From Bacteroidota bacterium (GTDB taxonomy: Bacteria; Bacteroidota; Rhodothermia; Rhodothermales; Bin80): a stretch of DNA of 13,761 nt. Position numbers and translations under genes: made by a program. This document shows, one piece after another, positions 1-7,443 of this stretch (position 1 is the first letter of the stretch; every line of letters starts with the position of its first letter). The notes under the pieces were generated by a model. It saw nothing but the letters and a program-made list of their open reading frames with translations. It made no database searches and was not told the origin of the DNA. The stretch covers positions 1 to 13,761 of the forward strand of contig JAPPBZ010000046.1 in assembly GCA_026702635.1 (NCBI GenBank), read 5' to 3'.

Positions 1-313
1 GCTCGGGATCATCTTCCTGAACGCGATGAATGAGCAGACTGCGTTTTGCGCTCCCCGGGACAATCGCACGCCCGCCAGGGCGTCTGGCGGTTGCTCCGGC
101 GTAGGTGTCAAGGCGAAGGTCAGCTTCCCTCGTGCTGATGTCAGGACCATGACACACATAGCAGGAGTTCGAGAGGATGGGTCGAATATGGTAGTTGAAA
201 TCTACCTGGTCCGGCAGTACTAGAGTAGGATCCGGTCTCGAACATCCCAGCAGTGAGATCCAAACTCCGAAGACAATCCAAACAATACGATGGTAGTAGA
301 GACAACCCCCCAT
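1..313 (-). CDS. Planctomycete-type cytochrome c (PSCyt1) lipoprotein, N-terminal part only
   Basis: The reverse strand reads from an ATG at 313 to the window edge without a stop (104 codons seen, 3' end missing). Residues 1-24 look like a lipoprotein signal with lipobox LLGC (Cys24). The mature part begins VDFNYHIRPILSNSCYVCHG, with a haem-binding CYVCH at 51-55, followed by ADLRLDTYAG and IVPGSAKRSLLIHRV. This order (FxxxIRPIL, CxxCH, LRLD, PGxxxxSLL) is the signature of the PSCyt1 domain. In this family the domain usually precedes DUF1549 and DUF1553 in large cell-envelope proteins of unknown enzymatic role that co-occur with sulfatases and PVC-type haem dehydrogenases, so it fits the rest of the window. 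No Shine-Dalgarno sequence is visible before the ATG. Whether DUF1549/DUF1553 follow cannot be seen. Confidence 0.85.
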   Translation of the reverse strand, partial: MGGCLYYHRIVWIVFGVWISLLGCSRPDPTLVLPDQVDFNYHIRPILSNSCYVCHGPDISTREADLRLDTYAGATARRPGGRAIVPGSAKRSLLIHRVQEDDPE

Positions 314-540
314 GAATGTAAGATAATCCAGCAATCCTAATTTAAGTGATATGTAGCTAAGGGGTTATAAAATAATTTTTAACCGGAGAAAAGTACTCCC
401 AGAGGTTCATGGGGCGACAGAAACGTTCAGTTCAGTGAGTTTTTAAAAGGGTCTCCTAAACGTCAGAGATAAATCATATTACGATGAAAACAACCGGACT
501 GATACATCGAATCAATCGATCCATATCCGCGGAGTAGGGT

Positions 541-637
541 TCCTCATTGCGGTCAACAGCTGGAGTTTGCGTTCCGTGATTCCCTATTTCGCCAACGCAC
601 TCCCTGCTATGATCCTCATTGAAACAGATGCGGTCAA
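541..637. repeat. Imperfect direct repeat, second copy with a 9-base insertion
   Basis: TCCTCATTGCGGTCAA occurs at 541-556. The same two 8-mers occur again in order at 613-620 and 630-637, separated by nine extra bases. It sits just downstream of the sulfotransferase stop. It may be a local duplication, a pair of binding sites or chance. Confidence 0.3.
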
Positions 638-648
638 ATATGTGACCG
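631..648. repeat. Inverted repeat CGGTCA-N6-TGACCG
   Basis: Perfect 6-base arms at 631-636 and 643-648 around AATATG. It lies 27 bases downstream of the sulfotransferase stop (minus strand). No T-run follows on that strand, so it is not a typical intrinsic terminator. The symmetry resembles an operator site, but no regulator gene is in the window. Confidence 0.35.
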
Positions 649-674
649 TTAGGAGTGCGGTTGGGAGTCTCGGT

Positions 675-1706
675 TCAGGCCAAATAGCCAAGTCGCTCAA
701 GTCCAGGACGGCACGCTGTTGTGATCTCACGTTGAGTATTAGGGTCCAAAAGTACAAATTTTGATGACTTCTGACGCGGAATCTGCACCACTTCCTTTAC
801 CCAGGCATTATCTTCTAATTCAGGTGAAATGAATCTGATCAAACGTTTGACTTCGCGTTCTGGATTTTCCAAAATATCTTCAAACCGAAGATTCAGAAGA
901 CGATCTGGGGGGAAGTGACCGAAGACACGATGCCCTGTTTCAATCATTTTACTCCATAATTCAGCAAATTCAGATAGATCGGATTGTTTGTTAAGTAGGC
1001 TGTCAACATCTGAGCGCAACCACTGGAACTTCGCAAGCCAGCAAGTCAACCGATCTCTTTCCTCGAGCTTTTCCAGTAATCTATATAAGTCAAGACCGAT
1101 CTTCTTGCCTCTGCGCATCAGTGCGAGTATAATTCGAAAGGATGGATGTTTGCTCATTGACAGCGTAGTCTCACGGCCATCACGGAAAATATGTACAACA
1201 CGAGCTTCAGGAAAGTGTCGCAGTAGACGAGATGCCATCACGAGTGAGCCACCATGACGCTCAATCCACAGCTTTTTGCTTAATTGCAGCCCCAACCAGG
1301 TAAATAAGGAACGATAATGGTCGCTGGGTAGCATTTTGGGTTGGGCACGCACAAATCGTCCAATCTCGTCATAGAGGTCCTCGTATTCATCTGTGAGGTG
1401 AGGAACCGTAATCGCCATGATAGGTGGCAATGTGGTCGCACTAAAGCGTGTCTGCGGGTCGCTAAAAGGATAGAGCAATTCACCGAAGGATTCCCTCTCG
1501 ATGATGCTCATTTGCCCCGCAGGTTCACTGTACAGCTGCCAGATGTATTCACCAGTCACTCTCCTACCCGTGAATGCGTTGAGTCCAAGAAGGCTAAAGA
1601 ATTCTGACAGACTAAGAATGGCAGGATGCTTGTTGAGCATCTGTGATATCATCGTTGACCCACATCTTCCAGTGCTGAATACAAATACGGGGGAAAATTC
1701 GTTCAT
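675..1706 (-). CDS. PAPS-dependent sulfotransferase family protein
   Basis: Predicted 343-residue cytoplasmic or peripheral enzyme that transfers a sulfuryl group from PAPS to an unknown acceptor. The 5'-phosphosulfate-binding P-loop STGRCGSTMISQML starts at residue 11. The 3'-phosphate motif is VVHIFRDGRETTLSMSKHP, with Arg175 and Ser183 in the usual R-x7-S spacing. A late conserved block, LRFEDILENPEREVKRLI (273-290), matches the C-terminal pattern of Sulfotransfer_3-type proteins. No signal peptide or membrane segment is visible. I start at the ATG at 1706 because AAAGG lies four bases upstream on the minus strand; the frame stays open to a TTG at 1745, but the 13 extra residues are not family-like. 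The gene is divergent from the GH10 xylanase. Its acceptor could be a surface glycan, a lipid or a small molecule; the sequence does not say. It is more A/T-rich than the permease gene. Confidence 0.85.
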   Translation of the reverse strand: MNEFSPVFVFSTGRCGSTMISQMLNKHPAILSLSEFFSLLGLNAFTGRRVTGEYIWQLYSEPAGQMSIIERESFGELLYPFSDPQTRFSATTLPPIMAITVPHLTDEYEDLYDEIGRFVRAQPKMLPSDHYRSLFTWLGLQLSKKLWIERHGGSLVMASRLLRHFPEARVVHIFRDGRETTLSMSKHPSFRIILALMRRGKKIGLDLYRLLEKLEERDRLTCWLAKFQWLRSDVDSLLNKQSDLSEFAELWSKMIETGHRVFGHFPPDRLLNLRFEDILENPEREVKRLIRFISPELEDNAWVKEVVQIPRQKSSKFVLLDPNTQREITTACRPGLERLGYLA

Positions 1707-1980
1707 TCTACCTTTACGGTATGCCTCGGGCAAGATACACACCAAAGGCGCGATCTAAGATTTTTGTGGATTGTCATGGGAGATTTTTGCAAAACTCAAT
1801 GGTATTGAAAGCTCTTGTTGCTTTGTAAGCGTATTGAGGCATTTTTCTCAGGCTGAATATCAGATCTATACCAGTTTTGCAGGGAACCCGTGGGTAGAGG
1901 ATGAAATTCTCTCCGGCTGACGAATATTCACTAAATTGAGACAGGGAGGGTTGGTTTTTTTCCGTATTCCCGAGAGCATC
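1707..1980. promoter_or_regulatory. Divergent intergenic region (sulfotransferase / xylanase)
   Basis: Both flanking genes point outwards, so this 274-base stretch must hold both promoters if they are expressed separately. It is A/T-rich with a 9-base direct repeat AGATTTTTG at 1758-1766 and 1781-1789. I could not pick convincing -35/-10 or Bacteroidota-type -33/-7 pairs. Confidence 0.4.
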
Positions 1981-3045
1981 ATGAATCTCAGATTTTCATT
2001 CATCTTTCTTTGGGCAATCTTAACGGTTGGTTGCAGCGAAAACGCAGTTACAGAAAATCCTGAGGATCCTGAGCCGTACACTGCATTGCGCTCTGTGGCC
2101 CCCTTCCCGGTGGGCGTTGCAATTCAGTCGAGTCGATTAGGTTCTGGCCCCCATTCAGGGGTTGTCCGCACCGTGTTCAATAGTGTGACTGCTGAGTATG
2201 AGATGAAGATGAAACACCTGACCAGTGCTTCAGGAAGCTACGTCTGGACGCATGCAGATCAGTTGGTTGCATTTGCCAACGAACATGATATGCAGGTTCA
2301 TGGGCATGCACTGGTATGGCATCAGTCGACACCATCCTGGCTGGAAAACTTCAGCGGAACCGACATGGAGTTTGAAGACGCGGTAAAAGACTATATCACT
2401 ACGGTCGTCCAACGCTACCAGGATGATGTTGTAAGTTGGGATGTGATTAACGAGGCGTTTGAGGATGGATCGGGTGAATTGCGGAATTCGGTGTTCCGCC
2501 GTCGGATGGGGCCAGATTTTATTGCCCGCCTGTTCCAGTATACCAGAGAGGCCGATCCAGATGTCCTGCTGTTTTACAATGATTACGGTACGATTTGGGA
2601 TACGGCCAAGCTCGAGTCAATGTTGGCCATGGTGGATGACCTTCAAGCCCGAGGTATCCCCATTGACGGTGTTGGACTCCAGATGCACATCACCTATACG
2701 CACCCCCCTCTTAGCAATATTGTTGCGGTCATGGACGCTGTCGTTCAACGGGGCCTCAAGATTCACATCTCAGAAATGGATGTCCGTGTCAATCCTCAGG
2801 GGGACCTGTCTGTGCTTACGGATGAGCGGAGCCAGCTTCAGAAGAAGCGTGTGAACGAGATTGTAGCTGCCTTTATGGATCTGCCTGAAGAAAACCAGTT
2901 TGCCATTACCTGGTGGGGGCTGCGGGACCCAGAGAGCTGGTTAATTGATTTTTGGGGCAATCCGGAATGGGGCCTGCTTTTCGATGCAGAGTATCAACCC
3001 AAGCCAGCCTATGAGGGGTTTCTTGAAGCATTGAGAGGAAATTGA
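1981..3045 (+). CDS. GH10 endo-beta-1,4-xylanase, lipoprotein
   Basis: Predicted 354-residue secreted glycoside hydrolase family 10 enzyme cleaving internal beta-1,4 bonds of xylan with retention. Residues 1-18 form a lipoprotein signal ending LTVGC (Cys18), so it is probably membrane-anchored in the envelope. The GH10 barrel fills about 40-350: substrate-binding EYEMK (72-76), HGHALVWHQSTPSW (107-120), acid/base Glu158 in WDVINEAF, FYNDY (198-202), GLQMH (232-236), nucleophile Glu265 in ISEMDVRV, and WWGLRDPESW (311-320). No carbohydrate-binding module is attached. In the usual E-N-x-M-K -2 subsite motif the Asn is a Tyr here (Tyr73). The frame extends upstream to a TTG at 1936, but the ATG at 1981 directly precedes the lipoprotein signal and is preferred. 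No strong ribosome-binding site is visible. It converges on the permease operon and is not part of it. Confidence 0.95.
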   Translation: MNLRFSFIFLWAILTVGCSENAVTENPEDPEPYTALRSVAPFPVGVAIQSSRLGSGPHSGVVRTVFNSVTAEYEMKMKHLTSASGSYVWTHADQLVAFANEHDMQVHGHALVWHQSTPSWLENFSGTDMEFEDAVKDYITTVVQRYQDDVVSWDVINEAFEDGSGELRNSVFRRRMGPDFIARLFQYTREADPDVLLFYNDYGTIWDTAKLESMLAMVDDLQARGIPIDGVGLQMHITYTHPPLSNIVAVMDAVVQRGLKIHISEMDVRVNPQGDLSVLTDERSQLQKKRVNEIVAAFMDLPEENQFAITWWGLRDPESWLIDFWGNPEWGLLFDAEYQPKPAYEGFLEALRGN

Positions 3046-3161
3046 GTATTCCCCCGCAAACTCAGATCGACGTATCAGTATCTTTCCGAGTTGTGCCGCT
3101 GATTCGGGCAGAGTCTTTTTGATTGCGGTTGAATAGGGTGGATTTTGCGATGATTTTGGGG

Positions 3162-3182
3162 CATGTTGTTGTGCACGACATG
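3162..3182. other. Hairpin, 8-bp stem with one G-T pair
   Basis: CATGTTGT (3162-3169) pairs with ACGACATG (3175-3182) around a 5-base loop. It lies between the convergent xylanase and permease genes, 45 bases before a 14-codon ORF. No T-run follows on the plus strand, so a terminator role is weakly supported. It could be a leader structure or a weak bidirectional terminator. Confidence 0.35.
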
Positions 3183-3227
3183 TACTTTACTTCAGCGGCG
3201 ACACTTAAACCTTTCACAGGAGGACGC

Positions 3228-3272
3228 ATGACGCACCGTCTCTCTTATGACCGCGGTGTACACCAGCGTTGA
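3228..3272 (+). CDS. Possible 14-codon ORF with perfect Shine-Dalgarno sequence
   Basis: ATG at 3228 is preceded by AGGAGG at 3218-3223 with a 4-base spacer, the best ribosome-binding site in the window, in a genome where most starts have none. The frame encodes MTHRLSYDRGVHQR and stops at TGA 3270-3272, 25 bases before the end of the convergent permease gene. No family is recognised. It could be a leader peptide, the surviving 5' end of a deleted gene, or coincidence. Nothing downstream on the plus strand looks like a gene it could regulate. Confidence 0.25.
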   Translation: MTHRLSYDRGVHQR

Positions 3273-3297
3273 CTCAAATGCAGCAGATGGTCGGGTA

Positions 3298-5679
3298 TCA
3301 TAGCGGCCAGACCACGGGTAAAAAGAAGACAACAAGGAGAAGCAGCAGGACGAAGAGAGGTGCTCCAGTGCGCGTGTAGTCGGTCACTTTGTATCCCCCT
3401 ACACTCATAACAAGAAGGTTTACAGGATGGCCGAAGGGGGTTAGGAACGCGCACGATGAGCCCACGGCTACGACCATAAGTAGTGCCTGGGCAGAGATAT
3501 CCAGTTCCAAGGCAGTACTCAATGCAATCGGGGCCACGAGGACCGCTACAGCCGAAGTGGGTACGAATTGTGCGGCGAAGGCGCAAAGGAGAAAGAGGCT
3601 TCCGATCAGGAACCGGGGGCCAGCTTCTGCGGCCCGCCCGATAACCTCGCGTGCTAGAAGTTCGGCAGCGCCCGATTCCTCCATCGCCAGTCCAAGTGCC
3701 AACATTCCACCGAGTAGGACAACGACGCGCCACTCGATGAGTTTGTACACTTCATTCGCCCTCAGGCAACCGGTGAACGCCATGAGGAGTGCTCCGAGAA
3801 GTGCAGCGATGTACACTGGAAGGAGGTTGAACGAGGCAGAGAGGATGACCCCAAGCATAATCGCTCCCGCAACCGGGGCGCGGCGCGTTCGGAATACCTC
3901 GCTGAGCTCGGCCGTGAGTACTAGGAAGCGCAAGTCTTTCCCCAGTAACTGAATCTTTTCCCGTCGGCCGTAGACCAGGAGAGCATCTCCGAACTGCAGA
4001 GGAGTTTCGCTGAGATGGATATCGGAGTGAATGGTCTCGCCACCGCGCCAGATCGCGAGGGTGGTTAGGCCATAAGAATCCCGAAAGAAGATCTCGCTCA
4101 GTGACCTGCCCACGATATTCTTCGAAGTGGGAGCGAGTGTGACCTCTGCAAACCCTGCCTCTTCGGATTCCAATTCCGTTACCATGGAAGGACCATCAAC
4201 TTCATGGGTCTGGAATGATTGGAGGGCCTGGAACACTGCATAGGACTCTGGGCCTCCCTGCACGGTGAGCCGGTCCCCGGATCTCAGGAAGTCGGAGGCA
4301 CCCGGAAGGAAGAGATTCCCACCGTCTGACTCATCGCTGCGCTGAATCTCTAGGACCGTGAGGCCGAAAGCATAGCCAAGACGGGTAGAGTCCAGTGTGC
4401 GTCCGTGCAGTCCAGAACCTTCCGGTATTTCGAGTTGTGTCAGACAGCGGTGGAGATCGTACTCCCGCATGGCGGCATCAAGGTCTATCCAGGTAATTGC
4501 GGCGAACTCGTCTGCGAAGGGGAGGCGCTCCAGTAATTCCTGCCATCCCATCAATAGCAGGGTGTCTCCTGCTTTTAGTCGAATTTCCTGGAGAAAAGTA
4601 CTGCGGACCTTTTTCCCGCGCTTGATGGCCACGATTTGGGCTTGGAAGCGATTGCGAAAATCCAACTCCCGTACCGTACTTCCGGCGATGATGGAGGTGG
4701 ATGCGATTTCCACCTGCACGAAGGCGGCGGTCTCCTTGACGAGGGGGCCCAGAAGATCTTCCGGCTCTGCCCCGCTCTCTAGTAGTCCCCACGACCGTAA
4801 ATCTTCCATCGCATCAGGGGAGCCCTTGAAGACGAGCGTATCTTCGGCCCGCAGCACAAACTCCGGCTTCGGGGCCCGAAGGAGATGCCCATTCCGCTGG
4901 ACAGCGAGTAGATTGACTCCCAGGGCACGTCCAAGCTGTGTCTGCACTAGACTCCGGCCATCAAGAGCCGAGAGCTCAGGTATCCGCAAACAGAATATCG
5001 CATCGTCCAAAGCATAGCGGTCCCGCAGATCAACTTCCGCCATTGACCGGTCACTATTGCTACGTCGGTCCGGGAGGAAGTGGCGTCCAACGAGGATCAT
5101 GTACAGAACTCCTAAGACAAGTGCGGCTGTACCCACCGGAGTGAAGGAAAAAAGCCCGAATTCGCCCTGACCTGAGCGTTCAAGAATGGTTGAAAGGAGG
5201 ATATTTGGGCCGGTCCCAATGAGCGTAGTCATCCCTCCCAAGAGCGAGGCAAAGGCGAGCGGGATCAGGAGCCTGGAAGGGCGCATCCCGAGGCGACGGG
5301 CGATGTCCAGCACCACCGGCAGCAAAAGTGCGGTGGCCGCAATATTATTCATCACGCCGGACATAAGCCCGGCAGTGAGCATCATGACCGCAGTGAGACG
5401 TACCGGGGAAGCTCCGGAAAAGCGCATCACCTGGGCACCGAGGAGGTTTGCAATGCCTGTACGGTACAACCCTCCACTTAGCACAAGTACTGCTGCAATG
5501 GTGACGACAGCTGGATTCGCAAATCCTTCAATAGCGCGTGACATAGGAATCACACCACTGATGGCCAGTGCGAGTAGGACGATGAGTGCCACGCCGTCGT
5601 AGCGCACCCATTCTGTAACGAAAAGGATGACCGCAATCAGGACGATCGCGAGGACGATAATAATATCGACGCTTAGCAT
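3298..5679 (-). CDS. SLC13/DASS-type anion permease with four RCK_C domains
   Basis: Predicted 793-residue inner-membrane transporter of the divalent anion:sodium symporter type (sulfate, di- or tricarboxylates). The N-terminal half (about 1-200) has hydrophobic helices, NNIAAT (111-116) and GTGPN (155-159), matching the first substrate/sodium hairpin. The C-terminal half (about 598-793) has PTSA (707-710) and TPFGHPVN (747-754), matching the second. Between them lie four RCK_C (TrkA_C)-like repeats at about 229-300, 318-390, 410-485 and 508-582, each with the G-(R/S)-(S/T)-(L/V) start and a GD(T/A/R)L-type end. Relatives with two RCK_C domains are about 600 residues, so the extra pair explains the length. 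Proteins of this architecture include the plant/algal SAC1-like sulfate transporters and many bacterial genes of unknown substrate. It is last in the operon, 28 bases after the sulfatase stop; sulfate is therefore a reasonable substrate guess. The gene looks richer in G+C than the left-hand genes. Confidence 0.9.
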   Translation of the reverse strand: MLSVDIIIVLAIVLIAVILFVTEWVRYDGVALIVLLALAISGVIPMSRAIEGFANPAVVTIAAVLVLSGGLYRTGIANLLGAQVMRFSGASPVRLTAVMMLTAGLMSGVMNNIAATALLLPVVLDIARRLGMRPSRLLIPLAFASLLGGMTTLIGTGPNILLSTILERSGQGEFGLFSFTPVGTAALVLGVLYMILVGRHFLPDRRSNSDRSMAEVDLRDRYALDDAIFCLRIPELSALDGRSLVQTQLGRALGVNLLAVQRNGHLLRAPKPEFVLRAEDTLVFKGSPDAMEDLRSWGLLESGAEPEDLLGPLVKETAAFVQVEIASTSIIAGSTVRELDFRNRFQAQIVAIKRGKKVRSTFLQEIRLKAGDTLLLMGWQELLERLPFADEFAAITWIDLDAAMREYDLHRCLTQLEIPEGSGLHGRTLDSTRLGYAFGLTVLEIQRSDESDGGNLFLPGASDFLRSGDRLTVQGGPESYAVFQALQSFQTHEVDGPSMVTELESEEAGFAEVTLAPTSKNIVGRSLSEIFFRDSYGLTTLAIWRGGETIHSDIHLSETPLQFGDALLVYGRREKIQLLGKDLRFLVLTAELSEVFRTRRAPVAGAIMLGVILSASFNLLPVYIAALLGALLMAFTGCLRANEVYKLIEWRVVVLLGGMLALGLAMEESGAAELLAREVIGRAAEAGPRFLIGSLFLLCAFAAQFVPTSAVAVLVAPIALSTALELDISAQALLMVVAVGSSCAFLTPFGHPVNLLVMSVGGYKVTDYTRTGAPLFVLLLLLVVFFLPVVWPL

Positions 5680-5707
5680 ATGGCGTCCGACTTAACCTGT
5701 TCTCGTG

Positions 5708-7429
5708 TCATTCGCGTCTCACATAAACAAAGTAGGCACCATGTTCCTCTCCATCCGGCTGGATCAGCCAAGTCTGCACAGTAGTGGGGCCTGCATTGAG
5801 TACGAACTCAAAGGTTGCTGAATTCTGTTCTGGAGTAAGAGGTATCTGTTTCTGCTGATCGCCGACTCGTATGCGCGCTGCTATCCTCTCGATAGGCTCG
5901 TCCATATAATTGGGCCATCTACGCAATTCGAACGTGTAGTTGCCGGGTTGGAGCACATCCACTGCCCAGTAGCCGTTGCCGATCATGCCGTTCTGGACTT
6001 GTCGATGATTCCACACGGACTCAGACTGGTTGGTTACATGCCAGTCATGTGGATTCAGAGTTAGCGGATTCTCAGCATCAGCTCCAAGACCGATCCGGAC
6101 GTAACGGTCGAAGGTAGGCTCAAGGTGATCCCACCATCCTTCATATGCCGTACGCAATTCTTGGGCCACGTCAGGGAACTGATCTGCAAGATTGGTCATC
6201 TGCTCAGGATCGTTCTGGATATCGTACAGCTCATTCTGGTTCACCAGTCGCCAGCGCTCCGTCATCACAGCAGACTTGCGCCATTTGATAGGGTAGGGAA
6301 CGCGCTGTGAATGCACAAAAAGTGTACGTGCGTCCGGCTCACTCCCGTTCAGCACTGGCACTAGGCTCATACCATCCAAGTCTGCAGGCAAAGGCAGATC
6401 ACAGAGCTCGGCCAGTGTGGGCAGGACATCAATGTGTGCCGTTAGGGCATCCACCTCTTTGGATCCCGTGTAACCGGCCGCTGGCCATCGTAAAAAGAAG
6501 GGTACGCGATGCCCTCCGTCATACTCAGAACCTTTTCCCTGCCGCATACCCGCATTGAAACCTTCCCAGCTCCCTTCCTCTTCACGCCAATTTGCCCACC
6601 CTTCTGCTGAACCATTATCAGTCATGAAGATAAAGATCGTGTTTTCGCTCAATCCAAGCGAATCCAACTCTGCCAGAAGTCGCCCCATATTGTCGTCAAT
6701 ATTGGTGATCATACCGCTGAACCGTGCCATGATATCAGGGAACCCTGCCTCACGGTATGGTGCTGCATACGTTTCTTCCACGAAATACGGGCCATGTGGG
6801 GCATTCGTTGCCAAGTACAAAAAGAACGGCTCATGCTGATGCTCGCCAATGAAACGGAGTGCATCTTCAAACCAGACATCGGTTACATATCCTGTAGTTT
6901 CTTCCAGGACCCCGTTGCGCACGTAGGTGTCATCGAAATAGTCATTTCCGAAGTAATCCGGTCCCTGTCCAACCCCGCCCGCTGGGTGATAAAACGCTTC
7001 TCGGAACCCTTGATCCTGTGGGCGAAGCGGGTAATTGTCCCCCAAGTGCCATTTGCCGACCATTCCTGTTCGGTAACCCGCCTCGGCGAACAGTTCGGCC
7101 AGTGTAACCTCTTCAGGAGCCATGAGTGATCGTCCCATGATAGTATGCCAAACCCCCGTACGAGTGGAGTATCGTCCGGTCAGAAGTGCCGCGCGTGTCG
7201 GGGAGCACGTCGGGTCTACATGGAAATCTGTCAGTCGTATGCTTTCGTCATACAAGCGATCAAGTACAGGCGTGCGGATTGCAGAATTTCCATGCGCACC
7301 GATATCCCCGTAGCCCTGATCGTCTGTGATCACTATAATGACGTTGGGGCGTGATGCAGGATCCGGTGAGACACATCCTGCCAGAAGTATCGCAAGATTC
7401 AGGAAAATCAAACCGGCGAATTTCGTCAT
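5708..7429 (-). CDS. Type I (formylglycine) sulfatase, lipoprotein
   Basis: Predicted 573-residue exported sulfatase hydrolysing sulfate esters, probably on a carbohydrate. A lipoprotein signal ends LLAGC (Cys19). The alkaline-phosphatase-fold domain starts at PNVIIVITDDQGYGD with metal-binding Asp36/Asp37. The formylglycine site is Cys75 in CSPTRAALLTG (classical CxPxR), followed by GKWHLG (Lys126, His128), PHGPY (His212), the TDNG metal site (Asp271, Asn272) and GKGSEYDGGHRVP (Lys299). LYDIQNDPEQMTNLA (401-415) is the usual end of the catalytic part. About 130 further residues (445-573) form a beta-rich C-terminal extension seen in many long arylsulfatases. It starts 14 bases after the haem dehydrogenase stop and precedes the permease, so it is the middle gene of a likely operon. 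It needs a formylglycine-generating enzyme encoded elsewhere. The exact substrate cannot be assigned. Confidence 0.93.
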   Translation of the reverse strand: MTKFAGLIFLNLAILLAGCVSPDPASRPNVIIVITDDQGYGDIGAHGNSAIRTPVLDRLYDESIRLTDFHVDPTCSPTRAALLTGRYSTRTGVWHTIMGRSLMAPEEVTLAELFAEAGYRTGMVGKWHLGDNYPLRPQDQGFREAFYHPAGGVGQGPDYFGNDYFDDTYVRNGVLEETTGYVTDVWFEDALRFIGEHQHEPFFLYLATNAPHGPYFVEETYAAPYREAGFPDIMARFSGMITNIDDNMGRLLAELDSLGLSENTIFIFMTDNGSAEGWANWREEEGSWEGFNAGMRQGKGSEYDGGHRVPFFLRWPAAGYTGSKEVDALTAHIDVLPTLAELCDLPLPADLDGMSLVPVLNGSEPDARTLFVHSQRVPYPIKWRKSAVMTERWRLVNQNELYDIQNDPEQMTNLADQFPDVAQELRTAYEGWWDHLEPTFDRYVRIGLGADAENPLTLNPHDWHVTNQSESVWNHRQVQNGMIGNGYWAVDVLQPGNYTFELRRWPNYMDEPIERIAARIRVGDQQKQIPLTPEQNSATFEFVLNAGPTTVQTWLIQPDGEEHGAYFVYVRRE

Positions 7430-7443
7430 ATGGGTATGATCAT

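Larger units (their letters stand above)
314..674. other. Intergenic region, no gene supported
   Basis: These 361 bases lie between the sulfotransferase stop and the PSCyt1 start, both on the minus strand. Reading frames inside are short (for example 16-17 codons) and show no recognisable protein. The stretch around 363-384 is A/T-rich with small inverted arms (GGTTA / TAACC) and is the likeliest place for the PSCyt1 promoter, but I see no clear -35/-10 pair. The longer plus-strand open frame at 567-764 runs into the sulfotransferase gene and looks like a shadow. Confidence 0.5.

Noticed and set aside
26..223. Plus-strand open frame near the left edge
   Set aside because: It lies wholly opposite the PSCyt1 coding sequence, which has a lipobox and CxxCH motif; the plus frame shows no family features.
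1758..1789. AGATTTTTG direct repeat as regulator sites
   Set aside because: A 9-base A/T-rich repeat in an A/T-rich gap is easily due to chance and has no symmetry.
3218..3223. AGGAGG as the ribosome-binding site of a long gene
   Set aside because: The only start at proper spacing opens a frame that stops after 14 codons, and the region beyond is the convergent permease gene.
3389..5602. Several plus-strand open frames of 68-206 codons opposite the permease
   Set aside because: They are antisense shadows of a G+C-rich gene whose own protein has clear SLC13 and RCK_C motifs; their products are low-complexity and Ser/Arg/Pro-rich.
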